From the NCBI GenBank assembly GCA_002482965.1, contig DLGZ01000055.1:25357-79552 (forward strand): 54,196 nucleotides of DNA, written 5' to 3'. This DNA comes from Verrucomicrobiaceae bacterium UBA7681 (GTDB lineage Bacteria > Verrucomicrobiota > Verrucomicrobiia > Verrucomicrobiales > Verrucomicrobiaceae). This document shows, one piece after another, positions 50,039 to 54,196 of this stretch (position 1 is the stretch's first letter; each line of letters starts with the position of its first letter). A model generated the notes under the pieces. It saw only the letters and a program-made list of their open reading frames with translations, was not told the DNA's origin and made no database searches. Position numbers and translations under genes: made by a program.

Positions 50039-50956
50039 TCAGGAGAAGAAGACTTTCTCGGCGGTGCCGCGGAGCATCCAGGCTTTGTCGGATTCGCTGA
50101 GGAAGTCGAGGCGGTCGCGGATGATGGCGATGGCGTTGCGGTAGTTGTGGCCGTGCTCGACCTGGAAGGGGCAGTCGCTGGCCCACATGACGCGCTGGGG
50201 GCCGAAGGCATCGCGCACCTGGCGGATAAGCGGGCCCATGTCGAGGTAAGGGGCTTTTTTGGCACCGAGGGCGTAGAAGGCGGAGGCTTTGACGTGGGTC
50301 TTGGAGTGACGTGCGAGGCGCAGCAGATTTTGCACCTCTTGGGGCTTGGCGGGGCCGGCCATGCTGAGGCGGGCGAAGTGATCGACCACCACGCTGGTGT
50401 CTGGGTACCACTCGCACATTTTATCGAGCAGCGGGAGGGTGTCGGGATTGATGAGGGGGCAGACGCTGACCTTGAGCTCGGCGGCGGTTTTCCAGAGGGT
50501 GGCCATGCCGGGAGAGCCCAGCCAATCGGAGAGGTTTGTCGCTTTGCCGGAACTGATGCGGAAGCCGCGCACGCCTTGCTGCACGAGGCTGCGCATCGTT
50601 TCTGCGAGGCCTGCTGCGTTCTCGTCCACGATGCCGACACCGCTGAAGACGCCGGGGTGGCTGCGCATCATGTCGAGCATGTAGCGATTGTCTGTCTGGT
50701 AGTAGCTCATCTGAATGAGCACGATGCGGTTCACGCCTTCGGGTTTGCAGTGGGCAAGGAGCTGCTCGGGCGTGAAGCTGGGCGGGCGCATGTCGCTGAC
50801 GGCATAGCCTCGGGCGAGCGGATACTTTTCCACGTCGGGTGTCCACACGTGGACATGCGCGTCGATCCAGTTTCCTTTGCCAGAGGCGGGCAGAAGATTG
50901 CAGCCTGTGAGGGCGGCAGTAGCGGTGGCGAGGAAAGAGCGGCGTGTCTGGGTCAT
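50039..50956 (-). CDS. Exported amidohydrolase-type metal-dependent hydrolase (305 aa)
   Basis: The ATG at 50956 opens MTQTRRSFLATATAALTGC, a twin-arginine signal with a lipobox-like LTGC. The amidohydrolase 2 (TIM-barrel) features are IDAHVHVW (metal-binding HxH), a central SVVVDHFA, and WASDCPFQVEHG near the end. These enzymes act as hydrolases or decarboxylases on small ring or lactone substrates; the substrate here is unknown. An upstream ATG at 51070 would overlap the LOG gene start and was rejected. It is divergent from the LOG gene with 112 bp between starts. Confidence 0.85.
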   Translation of the reverse strand: MTQTRRSFLATATAALTGCNLLPASGKGNWIDAHVHVWTPDVEKYPLARGYAVSDMRPPSFTPEQLLAHCKPEGVNRIVLIQMSYYQTDNRYMLDMMRSHPGVFSGVGIVDENAAGLAETMRSLVQQGVRGFRISSGKATNLSDWLGSPGMATLWKTAAELKVSVCPLINPDTLPLLDKMCEWYPDTSVVVDHFARLSMAGPAKPQEVQNLLRLARHSKTHVKASAFYALGAKKAPYLDMGPLIRQVRDAFGPQRVMWASDCPFQVEHGHNYRNAIAIIRDRLDFLSESDKAWMLRGTAEKVFFS

Positions 50957-51068
50957 GATGTCATATCGTAGCAAAGGATGGGGTTTTTGCGAGAAGTGGT
51001 GGTTGGAGAGGTCAAGAGTGGAGCCTTGACCTGCTTGACCCCATGACCTTTGTGCCCACTCTCCCCCC

Positions 51069-51668
51069 ATGTCCCGACTGCGCCGAATCTGTGTCTATTG
51101 TGGTTCCTCTTCTGGTAGTGATCCCATTCACCGCGCGGCGGCGCATGGTCTCGGGGCGTTTTTGGCGCAGAGCGGCATTGGCTTGGTGTATGGCGGTGGA
51201 AATGTGGGCCTGATGGGGGCGCTGGCAGATGGGGCGCTGTCGCAAAAGGGCGAGGTGGTCGGCGTGATCCCGAGGTCGCTCATGGAAAAAGAACTCGGCC
51301 ATGGCGGCGTGACGGAGCTGCATGTGGTGGGCAGCATGCACGAGCGCAAACAGCTGATGGTGGATCTGAGCGACGGCTTCATCGCGCTGCCGGGAGGGTT
51401 TGGCACGCTGGATGAACTGTTTGAAACGCTGACCTGGCTGCAGCTTTCCTTTCATGACAAGCCGGTGGGCATTCTCAATGTCGGTGGCTTTTTTGATGGG
51501 TTGATCGACTTCATCACGCACATGAGCCAGAGCGGTTTTCTCAAGCCTGAACATGCCGCCTGCGTTTTGGTCGAAAACGAATCTGCTGCCCTGCTGGCAC
51601 GCATGGAGGCTTTCAGGCCGCCGGAGCTGGGCAAGTGGATCGAGAAACTGGTGGCTGGGGAGCGGTAG
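51069..51668 (+). CDS. LOG family protein (TIGR00730, 199 aa)
   Basis: Contains the family motif PGGFGTLDE (108-116) and the upstream MHERK (R93). LOG-type enzymes hydrolyse nucleoside monophosphates such as AMP or cytokinin monophosphates to free base and ribose 5-phosphate; many bacterial members are AMP or pyrimidine/purine nucleotide monophosphate hydrolases. The N-terminus RRICVYCGSS is the nucleotide-binding beta strand and loop. Its length is normal. Confidence 0.92.
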   Translation: MSRLRRICVYCGSSSGSDPIHRAAAHGLGAFLAQSGIGLVYGGGNVGLMGALADGALSQKGEVVGVIPRSLMEKELGHGGVTELHVVGSMHERKQLMVDLSDGFIALPGGFGTLDELFETLTWLQLSFHDKPVGILNVGGFFDGLIDFITHMSQSGFLKPEHAACVLVENESAALLARMEAFRPPELGKWIEKLVAGER

Positions 51669-51680
51669 TGAGGGAGGGAG

Positions 51681-51870
51681 TTTTTGGAAAGGGGGAGAGT
51701 GAAGCGAAAAGCAGACCGCGCTGGGACGAAGGATTCCAGGGACGCGCACAACGCGTCCCTACCAGCCCAACTGGATGCGACGCGCGAAAAGGGATGGTAG
51801 GGATGAACTGTGTGCGTCCGTGATTTTGGGTTTGTCGCTTCGCAGGCGCTCAAAAAGGTGCGCCGTCCTT
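51681..51870 (-). repeat. Element X, copy 4 (reverse orientation)
   Basis: The closest match to copy 1: its reverse complement shares the start AAGGACGGCGCACCTTTTTG, the stretch CGTCCCTGGAATCCTTCGTC and the CCCCTTTCCAAAA end. It begins 13 bp after the LOG stop codon. Confidence 0.8.
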
Positions 51871-51960
51871 GATGCGGTGAACCGCAGGGTTTTTCCCCGA
51901 CGGCATGGGACTTCCTTTGATTTGCCAAGACGCCGCCTCATCTGGTGAGAGAGCACCGGC

Positions 51961-52047
51961 TGCGGTGTTCGAGCGTTCTGTGGTGTGCGTGGGCAGAACC
52001 GGCCTGCGAAAGCGGTAGCTTCGCTGCGCTGCCACAGTCTATAGCGT
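51961..52047 (+). repeat. Element D, diverged partial copy 3
   Basis: Shares GCCTGCGAAAGCGGTAGCT and a degenerate downstream stretch with the right half of the D copies near 50 kb, but the left half is mostly unrecognisable. Confidence 0.5.
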
Positions 52048-52075
52048 TTTCCAAAACTCCTTTCCGAAAAGCAGG

Positions 52076-52124
52076 CCTGGAGTCGTTCGCGGCGGTTGGA
52101 GGACCAACCGCCCTACCTTTGCGC
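52076..52124 (+). repeat. Repeat F, copy 2 (49 bp)
   Basis: Identical to 33620-33668, with the stem GGCGGTTGG-AGGA-CCAACCGCC at 52091-52112. Confidence 0.85.
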
Positions 52125-52155
52125 CATGAACGCTCGCACGCCCGACGAGAGGTAG

Positions 52156-52177
52156 GGCTGGCTGTCCTCAGCCAGCC
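52156..52177. repeat. Hairpin GGCTGGCTG/CAGCCAGCC
   Basis: A 9-bp perfect stem around TCCT, preceded by GGTAG. It resembles repeat F in layout (nine-base stem, four-base loop, adjoining GTAGGG/CCCTAC), so both may belong to one superfamily. Confidence 0.65.
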
Positions 52178-52226
52178 GCCGTCGAAGCCCAAGATGTTCG
52201 AGCAAGAGGCAGCCCGCTAAACGGAA

Positions 52227-52487
52227 ATGAATTTTGGAAACTGCTATATATCGGAGCGTGCCGACATGCGGGAGCGTTTTGGCCAGTTCTCAGGTTTGAC
52301 GGGCGAGGAGGCAGCGACCTACTTGGGTCGGCGATTTGCCGATGGCTTGTGGCGTGAAGGGTCACATTGGGTGCAGGTTTCAGTTGACCTGAAGTGGAAG
52401 CGGTTTGTTCGCAGTTTCTCCCTAGGCAGGGAGGAGTTCTTGACAGGTTATTCACACTCAGTTGGCAACTCTCAATTCTGTGGCTGA
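52227..52487 (+). CDS. Doubtful small ORF (86 aa)
   Basis: Reads MNFGNCYISERADMRERFGQ then GLTGEEAATYLGRRFADGLWREGSHWVQVSVDLKWKRFVRSF. The composition is protein-like in the middle, but no family is recognised and no ribosome binding site is visible. It could be a remnant. Confidence 0.25.
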   Translation: MNFGNCYISERADMRERFGQFSGLTGEEAATYLGRRFADGLWREGSHWVQVSVDLKWKRFVRSFSLGREEFLTGYSHSVGNSQFCG

Positions 52488-53092
52488 GTGAATCGCAGTC
52501 TAAAGAATTCCCCGGGGAGGCTGTCAGGGTCTGATGCGCGGAACTCGGAGCGTGGAACCCTTGTCTTTGAATCGTGGAACGCGCAAAGAGCACCTAGAAA
52601 TGAAACATTTTTGACACGCATTGAACTTGAGCCCAACGAGGCGTCCCCTTTAGAAAAGAGGCCTCAAAAAACGCTTTGGACGCCATTTATTCATTTGGTT
52701 TACAATCGTTTATCGATATATTTTATAACCAAATTAAGTCGATTTTAACAGCATTTATAGACTCGGGCAGTGAGGCGGGAGTTCTGTAAATCGCCATTTA
52801 CACCGAGGGGGCTTGTCACTGCCATTGATCCAAGCATTGCCTGCATTCGACCGCGCTTTTTGATCCTATCGTTTGCGTCTCAGGGCCTTTCATTTTTGAC
52901 AATTTGGAATCAACCGTGCCCCACAGGCGCTGGCTTTCGGTGAAAAAGGCGGAATTTGTTCACACCTTGTTTTGAGATTTTGTTTTGACGGCTCTGCGGG
53001 CTCTTAAAATCGTTGAGTGGGGGTGGCAAGAAGGTGCACTTCCGGCTTGTTGCGACGGGGAGTGCCGTTAGCCTTGCCTACTACCACCTACC
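52488..53092. other. Partly AT-rich intergenic region before the MDR gene
   Basis: 605 bp, with 52670-52790 distinctly AT-rich (for example TTTATCGATATATTTTATAA). I see no supported gene. It may hold the MDR promoter or be foreign DNA. Confidence 0.4.
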
Positions 53093-54103
53093 ATGAACGC
53101 CTATCAAATCACCGGAACCACTGGACTCGACTCTTTGAAGGCTGTGACCCTGCCAGACCCGACGCCCGGCCCTGGAGAGGTGCTGGTGCGGATCCGCGCT
53201 GCCTGCCTGAACTACCGTGACTACATGAACGTGATGGGTATTCGCGGGGTGACGGGGCCGGTGCCACGGATTCCCTGCTCGGATGGCGCGGGGGAGGTGG
53301 CGGCGGTGGGCGCTGGGGTGCCGGGTTTCAAACCGGGGGACCGGGTGGTGTGCCCTTTCATGCCGAGCTGGCTGGAGGGGGAATTTAGCCAGGTGCATGC
53401 GGCTGGGGCGCTGGGCGGTGCGGTGGACGGGCTGCTGCGCGAGCTGGCGGTGGTGCGGGCGGAGAGCCTGCTGCCGGTGCCGGCGCATCTTTCGCTGGAA
53501 GCGGCGGCCACCCTGCCCTGCGCGGCGGTGACGGCCTGGGATGCGCTGCACTGCCGTGGCGGACTGAAGGCGGGTGAAACGGTGCTGATTCTCGGCACGG
53601 GCGGGGTGTCGGTCTTTGCCCTGCAGTTTGCCAAGCTGGCCGGGGCGCGGGTGCTGGCGACGACGAGCTGTGATGTGAAGGCGCAGCACTTGCTCAAACT
53701 GGGTGCGGATGCGGTGCACAACTACAAGACGGACCCTGACTGGGACCAGTGGGCGGTGCAGCAGACCGGGGGCCTGGGCGTGGACAAGGTGATCGAGATC
53801 GGCGGGGCGGAGACGCTGAATCGCTCGATCAAAGCGACGCGCTTTGGCGGGCACATCGCGCTGATTGGGGTGCTGACGGGCACGAGCGCGGAGGTGCAGA
53901 CGGTGCAGATTTTGCGCAAGGGCATCCGGCTGGACGGCATCTACGTGGGCTCACGGGCGATGTTTGCGCAGATGCTGGCAGAGATGGAGCGGGTGAAGCT
54001 GCAGCCGGTGATTGATTCGGTGTTTGAGTTCCGAGATGCGCCGGCGGCGTTTCAGCGCATCGCGAGTGGGAAGCACTTTGGGAAGATTGTGGTGCGGGTG
54101 TGA
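53093..54103 (+). CDS. MDR-family NAD(P)-dependent alcohol dehydrogenase/quinone oxidoreductase (336 aa)
   Basis: N-terminal GroES-like domain (PGPGEVLVRIRAACLNYRDYMNVMG, GAGEVAAVGAGVPGFKPGDRV) and Rossmann domain with GTGGVS (168-173). The usual catalytic-zinc GHE motif and the four-Cys structural zinc lobe are absent, so it probably belongs to the zinc-independent branch of the medium-chain reductases. The natural substrate is unknown. It has no close neighbour. Confidence 0.9.
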   Translation: MNAYQITGTTGLDSLKAVTLPDPTPGPGEVLVRIRAACLNYRDYMNVMGIRGVTGPVPRIPCSDGAGEVAAVGAGVPGFKPGDRVVCPFMPSWLEGEFSQVHAAGALGGAVDGLLRELAVVRAESLLPVPAHLSLEAAATLPCAAVTAWDALHCRGGLKAGETVLILGTGGVSVFALQFAKLAGARVLATTSCDVKAQHLLKLGADAVHNYKTDPDWDQWAVQQTGGLGVDKVIEIGGAETLNRSIKATRFGGHIALIGVLTGTSAEVQTVQILRKGIRLDGIYVGSRAMFAQMLAEMERVKLQPVIDSVFEFRDAPAAFQRIASGKHFGKIVVRV

Positions 54104-54177
54104 GGCTTAGCTCAATTGAAAACAGGTCTGATTTCATCTCAGGTGCCGGGAGGTTTGTGGGAGCGGAGCGGTGGGTG

Positions 54178-54190
54178 AACGCGGAGCGTT
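54178..54190. repeat. Small palindrome AACGC-GGA-GCGTT
   Basis: A 5-bp stem with a GGA loop at the edge of the window. The 'stem-GGA-stem' layout is shared with the hairpins at 8020, 29805 and 49793. Confidence 0.4.
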
Positions 54191-54196
54191 GAGGGA

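Overview
The window looks like chromosomal DNA from a member of the Verrucomicrobiota, most likely Verrucomicrobiae in the Prosthecobacter/Verrucomicrobium range. The reasons are high GC, a DUF1549/DUF1553 plus DUF1501 gene pair (families concentrated in Planctomycetota and Verrucomicrobiota), a TIGR03663-type GT-C protein, a large MoxR/DUF58/von Willebrand A operon, HUH (Y1) transposases and many short hairpin repeats. The taxon is inferred from gene content; no rRNA or tRNA is present.

Layout. 1-8.9 kb: the 5' part of a SAM methyltransferase with a Gly/Asn/Arg/Gln-rich repeat N-terminus, a divergent membrane spermidine-synthase-like protein, a 600-bp repeat-rich gap, a three-gene run (unknown, TIGR03663, ApbE), a ParE-type toxin-antitoxin pair and an IS200-like transposase killed by an in-frame TGA and framed by mirror-image hairpin arrays. 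8.9-12.2 kb: a secreted TPR/gluzincin protein and a divergent vapBC pair. 12.3-28.9 kb: one minus-strand operon of eight tightly spaced or overlapping genes: secreted unknown, MoxR ATPase, DUF58, BatA-like VWA, second VWA protein, DUF4175-like coiled-coil protein, DUF4159, and a 1393-residue HEAT/thioredoxin-like/CcdA-like fusion. 29-36.5 kb: a second vapBC pair, the DUF1501 and DUF1549/DUF1553 genes, and a secreted zinc metalloprotease with a Pro-Glu-Lys linker. 37-41 kb: a secreted nitrilase-superfamily hydrolase and a GyrA/ParC-type topoisomerase subunit. 41-46.6 kb: accessory DNA with an intact RAYT transposase, orphan genes with Cys motifs, a membrane protein/XRE regulator/hydrolase run and a VOC protein. 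46.6-54.2 kb: adenylosuccinate lyase, an unusual HTH-receiver protein with a clear terminator, an amidohydrolase, a LOG-family protein and an MDR oxidoreductase, separated by dense repeat islands.

How the parts fit. The eight-gene operon most plausibly encodes an envelope assembly or stress machine: MoxR AAA+ ATPase working with VWA/MIDAS proteins, extended here by a periplasmic HEAT scaffold fused to a redox relay. The other striking layer is the repeats: at least six hairpin families recur across the window, several next to the two HUH transposase genes, which suggests active or recent REP/MITE spread. All three antitoxin genes have a -10-like hexamer ending exactly six bases before the start codon, which suggests leaderless transcription.
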